Part shown: positions 10,906-18,792 of the stretch, one piece after another
How positions within the stretch are numbered: position 1 is the first letter of the stretch
Layout: every line of letters starts with the position of its first letter
Origin: Sulfurisphaera javensis
Lineage (GTDB): Archaea; Thermoproteota; Thermoprotei_A; Sulfolobales; Sulfolobaceae
NCBI RefSeq assembly: GCF_041154675.1
Contig: NZ_AP031322.1
Coordinates: 2,417,812-2,481,811, forward strand
Length of the DNA: 64,000 nt
Reading direction: 5' to 3'
The notes under the pieces: model-generated
Databases searched by the model: none
What the model was told of the DNA's origin: nothing
Seen by the model: the letters and a program-made list of their open reading frames with translations, nothing else
Translations under genes and position numbers: made by a program

Positions 10906-11238
10906 GCCTCTTAACAATTCTTTTTCCTCTTGAGTGAAAGTGACTTTATGGCCCATGTAATGAAGCCATAATTTCTTTGCTGTTTCTACTATGACATTCT
11001 CGTTATATTTTTTGATTACATCTAAGTATTTAGCACACTCATTTCCATCAATACGTGGATTTAAGTACTCAGTGAATTTTATGCCCTCTTCAGTGTATTC
11101 GAACATACTTATATCGTCACTCTCTTTTGAAACGAGAACGAATGAAAGTGATTGAATAGTTAAATCATTAAAATTAGGTAAATTGTGCTTAAAGCAATTA
11201 ATATATCCGTTAGCCTGAAGTTTTTCAAGTGATATCAT
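10885..11238 (-). CDS. Small partner of the HD protein, copy 1 (117 aa)
   Basis: Unrecognised small soluble protein. The start is set at the ATG giving MISLEKLQANGYINCF because the paralogue at 34352-34711 begins MISFEEFRASGYINCF; a longer frame to 11283 is possible. Shared features are GYINCFK, (L/V)SIQSLS-type and DG-N-CAKYLD segments, SMF-Y, and a charged helical end (FTQEEKELLRGL). Its last 21 bp overlap the 3' end of the HD gene on the other strand, and the second copy has the same arrangement. I infer a functional link, for example an inhibitor, sensor or antitoxin for the HD enzyme. No catalytic motif is evident. Confidence 0.75.
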   Translation of the reverse strand: MISLEKLQANGYINCFKHNLPNFNDLTIQSLSFVLVSKESDDISMFEYTEEGIKFTEYLNPRIDGNECAKYLDVIKKYNENVIVETAKKLWLHYMGHKVTFTQEEKELLRGLGISEF

Positions 11239-11366
11239 GATATAATAGTTATTTAAGTAGATATTATAAACAACTACTTTCATAATTCACTATACTGAGA
11301 GAGGTAACTGAAAGTAATTGAGGATTATCAAAACTAATGTCACATGAGCCAACAAATTTTTAGCTA

Positions 11367-11490
11367 GAGAATGTCCGACAATTTTATTATTGTAATAAAA
11401 AGTTGAAAAACTATGTTCTCTATCTGAAACTTAAAAGAAGAAAAATAAGATAGTAAAAAATAGAAAGATTAAGCCATAATATAGTACTCC
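11367..11490. repeat. Truncated copy of MITE-like element 1
   Basis: The sequence starts with a terminal-repeat-like GAATGTCCGACAATTTTATTATTG and continues AAAAAGTTGAAAAACTATG, as in the copies at 32790-32934 and 38573-38748. The opposite end is not recognisable. From 11491 to 11660 follow fragments (a GGCTATAGCATGT segment, and CCGTTGCAT followed by ATGAAAA) also found around 20338-20440, so the gap before cas6 is built from repeat debris. Confidence 0.55.
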
Positions 11491-11751
11491 TACCAATTCA
11501 CTGAGTAAATTACTTAGGCTATTAGAGGCTATAGCATGTGTAACCTTTTCTTAGTGAGTCTAACGACATTACCAATTAATTAGATGACTTATGAAAAAGA
11601 AAGTTTATATGATTAAAATTAATCCGTTGCATTTCCAATGAAAAAGACATAGTTCATATTAATTCCTATTTAACAAATTTTGTAAAAAACAAGATTGTTA
11701 ATCACACTCTACGCAAAAGTTTTAAGTTTTTCTCCCTAATTTCTATTCATA

Positions 11752-12546
11752 ATGATATTCATTTTAAACTTTGAACTTACCCCTTCACACGATGCAATAA
11801 TCCCTCCTTTCACTTCAAAGCTAAGCAGAACATTATTCCTTGAATTTTCTCCCTCCTATTCAAAATTAATTGAGAGTGAGGAAAGCTATAAACCAATAAG
11901 AATAACAGTGGTAAAAGATGAAGGAAAACCTCTTTACTCAACCGGAAAAAGAAAGATTACACTAACGGGAGGAAAGACTTACTCCTTTTCTGTAAGTACG
12001 ATGAGAGAAGAAATAGTAAAGGAAGCAATAAAAGTTGACAGCGTTAAAAAAGAGCTATTTAACACAACTTTTGACGTTCAATTAAAAGACGTAAAGATAA
12101 AAGAGGATGTAGGGTTAGAAGATTCCCGCTTTTACAAAGTCTACTTCAGAACGCCAGCATTGATTCAACCTCCCCGTCCTAGAATTAAGAATAAGATGAA
12201 TAGATACGTTTTATTCCCTTACGTACCATTATTTTTAGCCTCTCTTGTATCACATTGGAATAAAAACATGAGTGAGAAAATTGTTGGACTCACTGGAAGT
12301 AAGACTTTATACTATTTTAGAGAAGTTAATTACAGATTAAAACCAGTAACTGTCTATTACGGTAATATTCCAAACAGAGGATTTATTGGGTGGGTTATAT
12401 ATGAGTTAAGGGCTAAGAGAGGGAGCAAGATAAGGGAAAATGTGAAGAAATTATTAGATTACGGAAATTACTTTGGAGTTGGAAAAAGTAGAAATATTGG
12501 CTTTGGTGAAATTGAGGTTAAACTGTTGAGTGAGAATGATAAATAG
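11752..12546 (+). CDS. cas6: Cas6 crRNA-processing endoribonuclease of the variant type III module (264 aa)
   Basis: Cas6 cleaves precursor crRNA within the repeat. The protein has the two-ferredoxin RAMP layout: an N-terminal strand ([20 protein letters not shown]), a middle TPALIQPP strand, and the C-terminal glycine-rich loop [17 protein letters not shown] near residues 240-258. A second Cas6 at 50460-51182 shares IIPPF(T/S)SK, TPAL and the G-rich loop. It is followed by cas10 on the same strand, 288 bp later. A TATA-like TTTTAAGTTT lies about 27-30 nt before the ATG. Its last 14 bp are repeated downstream (see 12532-12661). Which array it processes cannot be read from sequence. Confidence 0.88.
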   Translation: MIFILNFELTPSHDAIIPPFTSKLSRTLFLEFSPSYSKLIESEESYKPIRITVVKDEGKPLYSTGKRKITLTGGKTYSFSVSTMREEIVKEAIKVDSVKKELFNTTFDVQLKDVKIKEDVGLEDSRFYKVYFRTPALIQPPRPRIKNKMNRYVLFPYVPLFLASLVSHWNKNMSEKIVGLTGSKTLYYFREVNYRLKPVTVYYGNIPNRGFIGWVIYELRAKRGSKIRENVKKLLDYGNYFGVGKSRNIGFGEIEVKLLSENDK

Positions 12547-12661
12547 TCTTTTGTGTCTTCATCAGTCATAGTTTAAGTGTGACAATCCCGAGAATGATAA
12601 ATACACTGTGTGATTAGAAGCAAAAGATCTCAGTGAAACTGTAGTTGATGAATGATAAAAT
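12532..12661 (+). repeat. cas6 3' end repeated twice at exactly 58 bp
   Basis: GAGAATGATAAATA forms the last codons of cas6 (12532-12545) and recurs exactly at 12590-12603. A third copy, GATGAATGATAAAA, starts at 12648; the intervals are 58 and 58 bp. Copies 1 and 3 also share GT-AAACTGT further upstream, so the ancestral unit may be about 27 bp. The sequences between the copies are unrelated. This has the geometry of repeat plus spacer but with the gene end as repeat. The rest of the gap to cas10 (12662-12834) holds only the cas10 promoter (TTTAAATA near 12800). Confidence 0.6.
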
Positions 12662-12834
12662 CTGTGCGTGAGCTTTTTATATATGCTAAAGATTAAGCAA
12701 TTATTGGAAAATTATAGAAATAATTAATACCTCAACGACATTAAAGGCACACTCAGAGTCTGAAACATTCCATTTTTATAATTTAGTGTGTCTGTAAAAG
12801 ATTTAAATACTTATTTTTACGATAGTATAGTTAA

Positions 12835-15465
12835 ATGGAAAGTTGTAACAAAGGTCATGATAAGATTTTATATGATTATTTATCAGCTTATTTACAAAAA
12901 ATTTCAAATCATTCAGCCTCCTACCTTCATGATATTTTTAAGGCTTTATTTGTAAAAGGTGACTCAGAGTCCGAAGATAAGTCTACTAGCTCTCTTGAGG
13001 AAATGTATAGGAATTACGATCGAATAGCTAGTATTGCAGAACAGAGTAAATGTTTTATCCCTAACAATGTAAAGATCATGAATATACTGAAAAATTTACC
13101 TTCTTATATTTTAAATCCGCTTAATTTATCTCCAATAATATATCTCTCTAAAAACCTTAATCTATTTAAGACAACATTTCAGCCTAAATTTAAGGATTTA
13201 AGTGAGATATATTTGAAGGATTATTTAGATTCTAAATATGGAAACAATACTTTTAATAATATTAAATACAACATATGTAGTAAACAAAAGTTAGATATTA
13301 AATCGTTTGAAGTTCTTGTAGATTCTATTAGGTTTTTTCCTCAGAGGAGTTGGATTTCAGGTAATGATATCTCTTTATTAGCTCATCTTAGAGGAGCCTT
13401 ATTAGCAAGCCTTGAGGATATATACCTTGTTGAAATAAATAATCCATTTTATTCAAATTTTATTACTTTGAAAGACGCTGAAGGAGTTTACGCAATAACA
13501 AAAGTTTTCTTATATCATTTAAATAATTGCCTTTTCGAAAAAGTTGATCAAAACTTCAATGAGATATTAAAATCTATAGCTGATGTAGATAAATTGACTG
13601 AATATTCAAACGATTTGTATAATTCTCCTTTAATCGATTTCTTTACCCCCTTTGTTTTCTCTGCTGATCATGAGAAGATAAGATTTTTCGTTAAAAACAA
13701 AGATCACATAGAAGAGTGTATAAAAGAGGGAATCAATAAAACTTTAGATGAGGTGTTAGATAAATGGATTTCAAAAGATAAGCTAATAGAGGACAGTGTC
13801 TCTATTAACGTTAGAATAGTTGCACATGAACACATTGATGATAAAGACGAAAAATATGTCGAGAACGCTGAAATTCTGAATAACCTTTTAAGCGTTAATG
13901 AGAAAGGTGGAGAGTTAACTCATATGCAAATAACTTTTCAAGGTGCTGAAACAAGTAATGAATTATGTGAGGTTTGTAAAAGGAGGAAAGCTGTAAAATT
14001 AAATGATAAACTGAAGGAAATTCTAGGAAACGATGTAAAGTTATGTAATGTGTGTCTTGCTGTAAGATTATCCCCATTTCATGTAGGTAGGTCATCCTCA
14101 CTTAAGAAGGGAGATGAGGAATGGAACCTAAATGATATTAAAAATAATGGATGGAATTATTTCTTTATAAGTAGTGGAAATAAAGGGAGGAGTATTGATG
14201 ATATTACAGATGGTTCTGACGATGTTATTTTTATTGCAATGAAGCTTAACCTAAAAAATTATAAGGAAAGAATAGTAGAGTTAAACAAATATTATGACGA
14301 AATGAAAGACGAATTATATAACTTAGTAAAGGACGATATAAATAAATATTTGGGAATAGTAAAAGAAATACTCTTAAGTGAGAACATATCGAAAAATAAA
14401 GGCTTTGAAAGAGTTAAGAATATATACGAAAAATTGAAAGAAAAAATGAATTTTGACGAGTCGTTAAGTAAAAAATTCTTTGATACCTTAATTATGAGTA
14501 ATAGAAAAGGTAGCAGAATAGATTTTTCAGTAGTTACTGACTTTATTATCCATGAATTTTTAGGTTCTGAAAATACTAATATTACTGAAATTAAGAAATT
14601 ACCAGATATCATAAATATCATAAAAGAAGTATTAAGACAAAAGTCAAATGATCTAAATAACATAGGAAGCATAATTTTAAGTAAGATTAATACAATAAAA
14701 AATTTAAGAGAAAAGTTAAGAGAGCTGAAGGAAGTAATGAAAAGTGATTCTGTAGGTACTACTCAAGAATCTACTGTAAAAACCGATCTAGTGAGAGAGA
14801 CTGAAAAAGTTCTCGTTGATATTCCTAAATCTCTTGATAGAGAATTTAGTATTAGATTGCATTTTTCCATATTGGGAGAAGAATTATTAGCTATGATGTA
14901 TTATAAGAGAATTAAACAGTTAATATTAATAAATCCGTCCACATTCACACCGCTAGTTTTAACAGTGATAAGAAAAAGCGATTTGAGTAAATTTATAGAG
15001 ATACTTAAAGAGTTAAATAATGTTTTAGGTGATGAAATATCTCCTATATCAAACTCTGTGCTAATATACTTAATTAAGGCAAAATCCTATACTCCTATCT
15101 CAATTATATTTTACATTCTAAATGAGGAAATAGATGAGAAAGGGAATTCAGATTCTATAGGAATCGTCCCAGTTATTGTTGGAAGAAATAATATCCCAAT
15201 AGGTCCTCTTAATGTATTCAGCTTGAAAGAATTTTGTGAAGAATATGAAAAATTACCAGAAGACATAGAGAGCTTTTCAGAATTCTTTGAGACTTCAAGT
15301 GAAGATATTCCTTACCCTGAATTCAAAAATTATAAAAAATTTGTAAATGACAATATTTACAGTTATGTCCAAGAATATATTAAAAGAGAGAAAAAAGCTC
15401 CGTTCTCTATAAAATATAAGAGAGAGGATAAGTTACGAGCCTATATTGCTAGATTATTAATGTAA
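12835..15465 (+). CDS. Divergent Cas10-like large subunit lacking GGDD (876 aa)
   Basis: This is the large subunit of a type III-like complex. The Cas10 zinc finger is visible at residues 378-407 (CEVCKRRKAV, then LCNVC), followed by a long helical region. A palm-like segment comes near residue 695: KQLILINPSTFTPLVL aligns with GVLYIGGDDILMLAP of the intact Cas10 at 43707-46265, and KAKSYTPISIIFYIL aligns with TKPDHPVQFAIRAV. The catalytic GGDD is thus NPST (700-703), so cyclic oligoadenylate synthesis is not expected. The N-terminus has LHDIFK but no convincing HDIGK nuclease motif. The gene follows cas6, with a TATA-like TTTAAATA about 30 nt before the ATG, and converges on the cas7-protease operon. 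The subtype is uncertain; III-C or III-F relatives also lose palm activity. Confidence 0.75.
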   Translation: MESCNKGHDKILYDYLSAYLQKISNHSASYLHDIFKALFVKGDSESEDKSTSSLEEMYRNYDRIASIAEQSKCFIPNNVKIMNILKNLPSYILNPLNLSPIIYLSKNLNLFKTTFQPKFKDLSEIYLKDYLDSKYGNNTFNNIKYNICSKQKLDIKSFEVLVDSIRFFPQRSWISGNDISLLAHLRGALLASLEDIYLVEINNPFYSNFITLKDAEGVYAITKVFLYHLNNCLFEKVDQNFNEILKSIADVDKLTEYSNDLYNSPLIDFFTPFVFSADHEKIRFFVKNKDHIEECIKEGINKTLDEVLDKWISKDKLIEDSVSINVRIVAHEHIDDKDEKYVENAEILNNLLSVNEKGGELTHMQITFQGAETSNELCEVCKRRKAVKLNDKLKEILGNDVKLCNVCLAVRLSPFHVGRSSSLKKGDEEWNLNDIKNNGWNYFFISSGNKGRSIDDITDGSDDVIFIAMKLNLKNYKERIVELNKYYDEMKDELYNLVKDDINKYLGIVKEILLSENISKNKGFERVKNIYEKLKEKMNFDESLSKKFFDTLIMSNRKGSRIDFSVVTDFIIHEFLGSENTNITEIKKLPDIINIIKEVLRQKSNDLNNIGSIILSKINTIKNLREKLRELKEVMKSDSVGTTQESTVKTDLVRETEKVLVDIPKSLDREFSIRLHFSILGEELLAMMYYKRIKQLILINPSTFTPLVLTVIRKSDLSKFIEILKELNNVLGDEISPISNSVLIYLIKAKSYTPISIIFYILNEEIDEKGNSDSIGIVPVIVGRNNIPIGPLNVFSLKEFCEEYEKLPEDIESFSEFFETSSEDIPYPEFKNYKKFVNDNIYSYVQEYIKREKKAPFSIKYKREDKLRAYIARLLM

Positions 15466-15568
15466 AAGTCAAGCAATTAATTAGAGCGTTACATCTCTAA
15501 GCAATGACAGACTACCCGAGGTAGTAATTTATTATACAAAAGGGATTTTTCGACAGAATATATCAAGG

Positions 15569-15699
15569 TCAAGGAATTTCTACCATAAGGACTTTCCGGG
15601 TATAACATAATCGTCCCACAATATAAATCAAGGAATTTCTTTCCCAGTGAAAGGGGGTAAAAGCAGAGCCTACAGAGTGATATAGATTAAGGAATTTCT
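15569..15699 (-). repeat. cas7 3' end repeated twice at 59 bp
   Basis: On the plus strand TCAAGGAATTTCT occurs at 15569 and 15628, and TTAAGGAATTTCT at 15687; both intervals are 59 bp. The copy at 15687 is the last codons and stop of the cas7 gene on the minus strand (EEIP-stop). The 15628 and 15687 copies also share a flanking ATATA-A. The stretches between copies are unrelated. The gene end plus two copies downstream is the same arrangement as behind cas6. Confidence 0.55.
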
Positions 15700-16364
15700 T
15701 CTACTTCTACTGTTAGTCTGCCAAAACCTCGTGATTTAAATCTTCCTAGCCTAACTAAACCTTTATTAATCACCTCACACGCATTTTTTATTACTTCAAC
15801 ACACTCATCATCTTCACATAAAATTTCTACTTTAATTTCTGATTTAGAAGTCTCAACAGTTAAAGCCTTTCTATTTTCTTCACTCAATTGCCAACTAAAT
15901 AAAAGGTTAGATATCTCTTCTAATTTACCTTCTAAAGACTCATTATTTGAATCTACAGTCACTTTAACTATTCTCATCTTACCCCTAACTTTAGTATTTC
16001 CGAAGGTTCTACATATTATGCATGGTATTCTAACTTTACGTTCTTGCATGCATTTTTTAGTCTGTTCAATTATACTACGAATGTTTTGGTCATAATTACT
16101 AGGATCTATAAGATCTGCACAAGTTAAAGTGAATGGTTTAATTCCATTTTTCATCATTAGAGTAGATGATATAAACTCACAAGACTCCGTAGAATAGGAG
16201 TAGACTGCAGCAGTCCTAAGAAATCCCTTTATAGTTGACGGTGGAATGAATTTATGCTTAGGATTTATTCCGAAATAAAATTCAACTTTCTTCTCTTCTG
16301 AGGATAAAGAAGAGGAAATAACATAAGGAGTAATTGGTTTGAATTTAAGGAGTAATCTCTTCAA
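15687..16364 (-). CDS. Cas7-like RAMP subunit of the variant type III module (225 aa)
   Basis: Cas7 proteins form the crRNA-binding backbone of type III complexes. The diagnostic FIPPSTIKGFLRTA lies near residue 40. A cysteine pair in CIICRTFGNTKVRG is typical of Csm3/Cmr4-like RAMPs, and the end has the glycine-rich GRFKSRGFGRLTVEV. An acidic residue equivalent to the backbone RNase Asp is not clear in the SSSLSSEEKKVEFYF segment. The start overlaps the protease stop by 4 bp (ATGA type), so the two are translationally coupled. It is the last gene of the minus-strand operon 18205-15687. Confidence 0.82.
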   Translation of the reverse strand: MKRLLLKFKPITPYVISSSLSSEEKKVEFYFGINPKHKFIPPSTIKGFLRTAAVYSYSTESCEFISSTLMMKNGIKPFTLTCADLIDPSNYDQNIRSIIEQTKKCMQERKVRIPCIICRTFGNTKVRGKMRIVKVTVDSNNESLEGKLEEISNLLFSWQLSEENRKALTVETSKSEIKVEILCEDDECVEVIKNACEVINKGLVRLGRFKSRGFGRLTVEVEEIP

Positions 16365-16681
16365 GGATCATCGACCTTATTATTTTTATAATCTATAACT
16401 AACTTCAGTAGGCTTAGAGCTCTCTCTCCTAGTAAATTTTTATTAATAATGCAATTAGATAAACATAAAAGGTAAATTTGTTTTCCCTTATATTCAGCCC
16501 TAACTTTCTTACTTTTCATATAAACTACTTCGCCAGTAGCAGTCCTTACAACAAAATCCCCCAGTTCTTCACCTGGTATAGAGTTAAAAATGTCAAAAGA
16601 TAAAGTACATTCTCCGTCAAAACCTGTATCAATCTTGAAATTCACATCTCTATTCTCAATTAATAAGGTAATATTTGTCAT
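16361..16681 (-). CDS. Retropepsin-like (clan AA) aspartic protease inside the type III operon (106 aa)
   Basis: The protein matches the single-lobe clan AA aspartic protease pattern of archaea: FKIDTGFDGECTL with the catalytic D18-T19-G20, a central strand pair (VRTATGEVVYM and VRAEYKGKQIYLLCL), and NLLGERALSLLKLVIDYKNNKV, the second hydrophobic-Gly motif followed by (L/V)xIDY. Such proteins work as dimers that share two DTG motifs. About 106 aa is normal for the family. The gene overlaps the cas7 genes on both sides by 4 bp each, so it is translated with them and is probably part of, or acted on by, the complex. The substrate is unknown. No signal peptide or membrane segment is seen. Confidence 0.85.
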   Translation of the reverse strand: MTNITLLIENRDVNFKIDTGFDGECTLSFDIFNSIPGEELGDFVVRTATGEVVYMKSKKVRAEYKGKQIYLLCLSNCIINKNLLGERALSLLKLVIDYKNNKVDDP

Positions 16682-17937
16682 AATAATTCCATCACCCCTC
16701 TAGGTACTATTCTAACCTTCTTACCTTGTTTTTCTAACTCCTCTTTTGCCTTTTCAGCCTCATTTAAAGTATCATATTCCCCTAAAACTGCATTATTTTC
16801 ATCTAGTAATTGTAACCTGAATTTTCCCTCTTCAACCACTTCTAAAGATGATAAAAGTAATGGTGGAAAAAGTTTTTCTAAAAGAGGAATCTTAAGGGTA
16901 GGTGGATTAGGTTCACTTATTTTAAGTCTTACATTCATTCTATGACCTAAGAAATTAATGCTTACTATATCATCGTATATATACAACTTGAAATTACCAT
17001 AACCAGATGTTCCTCTTCCTCCTATCCAAACTTCCCCTCTTTCAGCCTTTTTCCTTAATATATATAAGGCTTCCTTAACTTTCTCCAGTTTACTATCATC
17101 TAACACTAACAAGAAGCCTAAGAACTTTACCCCGGCCGGTATTACCTCTTCTGTAAATAACTTATGTTCCTCAGCAGTACCCGTAACTCTATTTATCGCA
17201 ACATGAGTAAGCCTTTCTAATAAAACGGGAAAAGGATCTATTGCAATAAGGTCTGTAAACTTCACATATCCTCTAATTCCAGATGTGCCAAAGACTTTAC
17301 AAACCTCACATATGGGGTTTCTTCCAGTTATTCTCATCCAGATTGTTTTGTTACATTTCGTTGTTTGATCTTCTATTATGCTTATATTTTCACAACGATC
17401 GAAATCTGAAGTCGAATAACAAGCTTTTTCTGGATTATAGCCAGTAACGTCGAAATAAATTAACAATAGCTTTTTGAGAACCTCTTCAATCTTATTTTCC
17501 TTTACTATCTTCTTACAATTCTCACTATTTGAAAAATCAATATTAAGACTCGATGGTTTTTCACCTGACAGCATCCCAGCATAATAAAACTTAGAAATTT
17601 CATCACAAAGCTTGTACGCTAGAGAGTTTTCATTATCATGAAGGAACTTTTTGTATTTATCTTCCAGTTTATTTATTCTATCCTCTAATTTTTTCTTAAA
17701 TTCTTCTCCTGCTATATTACCACTTCTTCTCAAATATCTTTCATAAGTAGATCTAAGTAAACCCTTAAATGAGGTTGCAGGAATAGCTGGAATGTAATAA
17801 ATGTCGTTAGCTTGAAACGGTATTTTATAAGTTACTATATCAGCTGAGGAGTAATCAAAATAAACTCCACTTGAACCAATCCTAGTAATGGATAATGTCT
17901 CAAGAACTACTGGAATTACTTTCATAAGAGACACCAA
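16678..17937 (-). CDS. Large Cas7-like RAMP subunit of the variant type III module (419 aa)
   Basis: RAMP signature YYIPAIPATSFKGLLRSTYERYL is near residues 47-69. A four-cysteine region (CYSTSDFDRC, then CEVCKVFGTSGIRG) lies around 180-220, and the G-rich loop VWIGGRGTSGYGNFKLY near 300. Then a C-terminal extension of about 100 residues ends in a small strand-helix unit (FRLQLLDENNAVLGEYDTLNEAEKA). At 419 aa it is much longer than a standard Cas7 and could carry a lineage-specific domain. Its 3' end overlaps the protease gene by 4 bp; its 5' end overlaps the small-subunit gene. A second ATG (residue 5) would shorten that overlap. Confidence 0.82.
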   Translation of the reverse strand: MVSLMKVIPVVLETLSITRIGSSGVYFDYSSADIVTYKIPFQANDIYYIPAIPATSFKGLLRSTYERYLRRSGNIAGEEFKKKLEDRINKLEDKYKKFLHDNENSLAYKLCDEISKFYYAGMLSGEKPSSLNIDFSNSENCKKIVKENKIEEVLKKLLLIYFDVTGYNPEKACYSTSDFDRCENISIIEDQTTKCNKTIWMRITGRNPICEVCKVFGTSGIRGYVKFTDLIAIDPFPVLLERLTHVAINRVTGTAEEHKLFTEEVIPAGVKFLGFLLVLDDSKLEKVKEALYILRKKAERGEVWIGGRGTSGYGNFKLYIYDDIVSINFLGHRMNVRLKISEPNPPTLKIPLLEKLFPPLLLSSLEVVEEGKFRLQLLDENNAVLGEYDTLNEAEKAKEELEKQGKKVRIVPRGVMELL

Positions 17938-18205
17938 TAGATTTCCTTATCACATTCTCTAAATCAGATATAACACTTTTTATATTCACTTTATTGTTTT
18001 GATCTCTCTCACCTAGTTTTCTGAGAATTCTCTTGTATTCCTCTTCGTTGTCAATCTTTTCCAAATTGAATTGTAAACTTAAAATTAACCTATTAATATC
18101 ATTTTGAGACACTGTATTACCAAACTGTTGAATCAAATCGTACTCTTTTAAAACTTGTATCAACTCCTTAATCCTCTCTATGTAATCCTCCTTTTTCTTG
18201 TCCAT
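17900..18205 (-). CDS. Putative Cas11-like small subunit of the variant module (101 aa)
   Basis: All-helical, charged small protein beginning MDKKKEDYIERIKELIQVLKE. Size, helix content and place as first gene of the cas7-protease operon suggest the small subunit (Cas11/Csm2-like), but these diverge too much for a motif-based call. I chose ATG 18205 over an upstream ATG at 18241 because a TATA-like ATTTATAAAC on the minus strand lies about 25-30 nt before it. The 3' end overlaps the next cas7 gene by up to 38 bp. Confidence 0.65.
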   Translation of the reverse strand: MDKKKEDYIERIKELIQVLKEYDLIQQFGNTVSQNDINRLILSLQFNLEKIDNEEEYKRILRKLGERDQNNKVNIKSVISDLENVIRKSIGVSYESNSSSS

Positions 18206-18240
18206 AAAATATAATAGGTAAGCATGTTTATAAATAATCA
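18206..18240. promoter_or_regulatory. 35-bp divergent promoter region with two overlapping TATA boxes
   Basis: Between ATG 18205 (minus) and ATG 18241 (plus) only 35 bp remain. They contain AAAATATAAT (18206-18215), placed about 28 nt before the plus-strand ATG, and TTTATAAATAA (18227-18237), whose complement sits about 25-30 nt before the minus-strand ATG. Both transcripts would be leaderless and the two promoters physically overlap, so initiation may be mutually exclusive. Confidence 0.45.
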
Positions 18241-18447
18241 ATGGCGAATGAGAGAAAAAATAAAGAGATAGCAGAGTCCCTTATTGAATATTATAACTAC
18301 TTAAAACTATGTAATCTAACAAATACTAAAAAAGATCTGGAAGGACTAAGAGAATTATCAAAATATATTCCTAAGGAAAGATATAATCTGGAAAAGGTAG
18401 ACGATCTTCTAAGATTAATTTTCCTACTATCAAATCCATTAAGATAG
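18241..18447 (+). CDS. Small helical protein divergent from the cas operon (68 aa)
   Basis: Unrecognised. The sequence (MANERKNKEIAESLIEYYNYL, then LEGLRELSKYIPKERYNLEKVDDLLRLIFLL) is strongly helical and charged, as in small subunits or antitoxin-like proteins. A TATA-like box at the right distance supports expression from a leaderless mRNA. It shares its promoter region with the cas11-cas7-protease operon. A reading frame on the opposite strand (18297-18512) is a shadow. It could be a second small subunit or a regulator of the module. Confidence 0.5.
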   Translation: MANERKNKEIAESLIEYYNYLKLCNLTNTKKDLEGLRELSKYIPKERYNLEKVDDLLRLIFLLSNPLR

Positions 18448-18792
18448 GATGATTGGAAATTTATTATGAAAGAGAAAATACCTCGAAAGCACAAAAAACG
18501 TAAAAATAGCATAGGATAACTTATTCTTGATTTATATAATAGTGAAAATTATAGAAAGATATACGAACTCGGACTATAAAAGGCTAGAGTGTATATCAAT
18601 TGAATATTTTCGCTTTCTATATAATTTCGATTAAGAGAAGTATATGGACTTTCAAATATTCAACACACTAAATATCTAGCAAGTCTGATAAGACTTTGCT
18701 CCATTCTCACGTAATCAAACAGTTAGTGATCTTTGCTCATTCACTTCTGATTAATCCTGTTTCCACATTTACTAACTTGTTGTAGAATTGCA
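18448..18792. other. Gene-free stretch
   Basis: AT-rich. I find no open frame of note, no RNA gene and no clear promoter. Short similar fragments (AAGACTTT at 18691 and 18799; CTTTGCTC at 18694 and 18731) are too short to call a repeat. Confidence 0.35.

Noticed and set aside
12645-12700. TTGATGAATGATAAA as a C/D box sRNA start
   Set aside because: No D box at the right distance; the sequence is explained by the cas6-terminus repeat.
12890-12960. LHDIFK in the variant Cas10 as an HD nuclease motif
   Set aside because: The surrounding residues do not fit the HDIGK context of the intact Cas10, and no further HD ligands are evident. Treated as coincidence unless a structure shows otherwise.
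14292-14672. 126-codon minus-strand frame inside the Cas10-like gene
   Set aside because: Phenylalanine/serine-rich shadow of a lysine/asparagine-rich coding strand.
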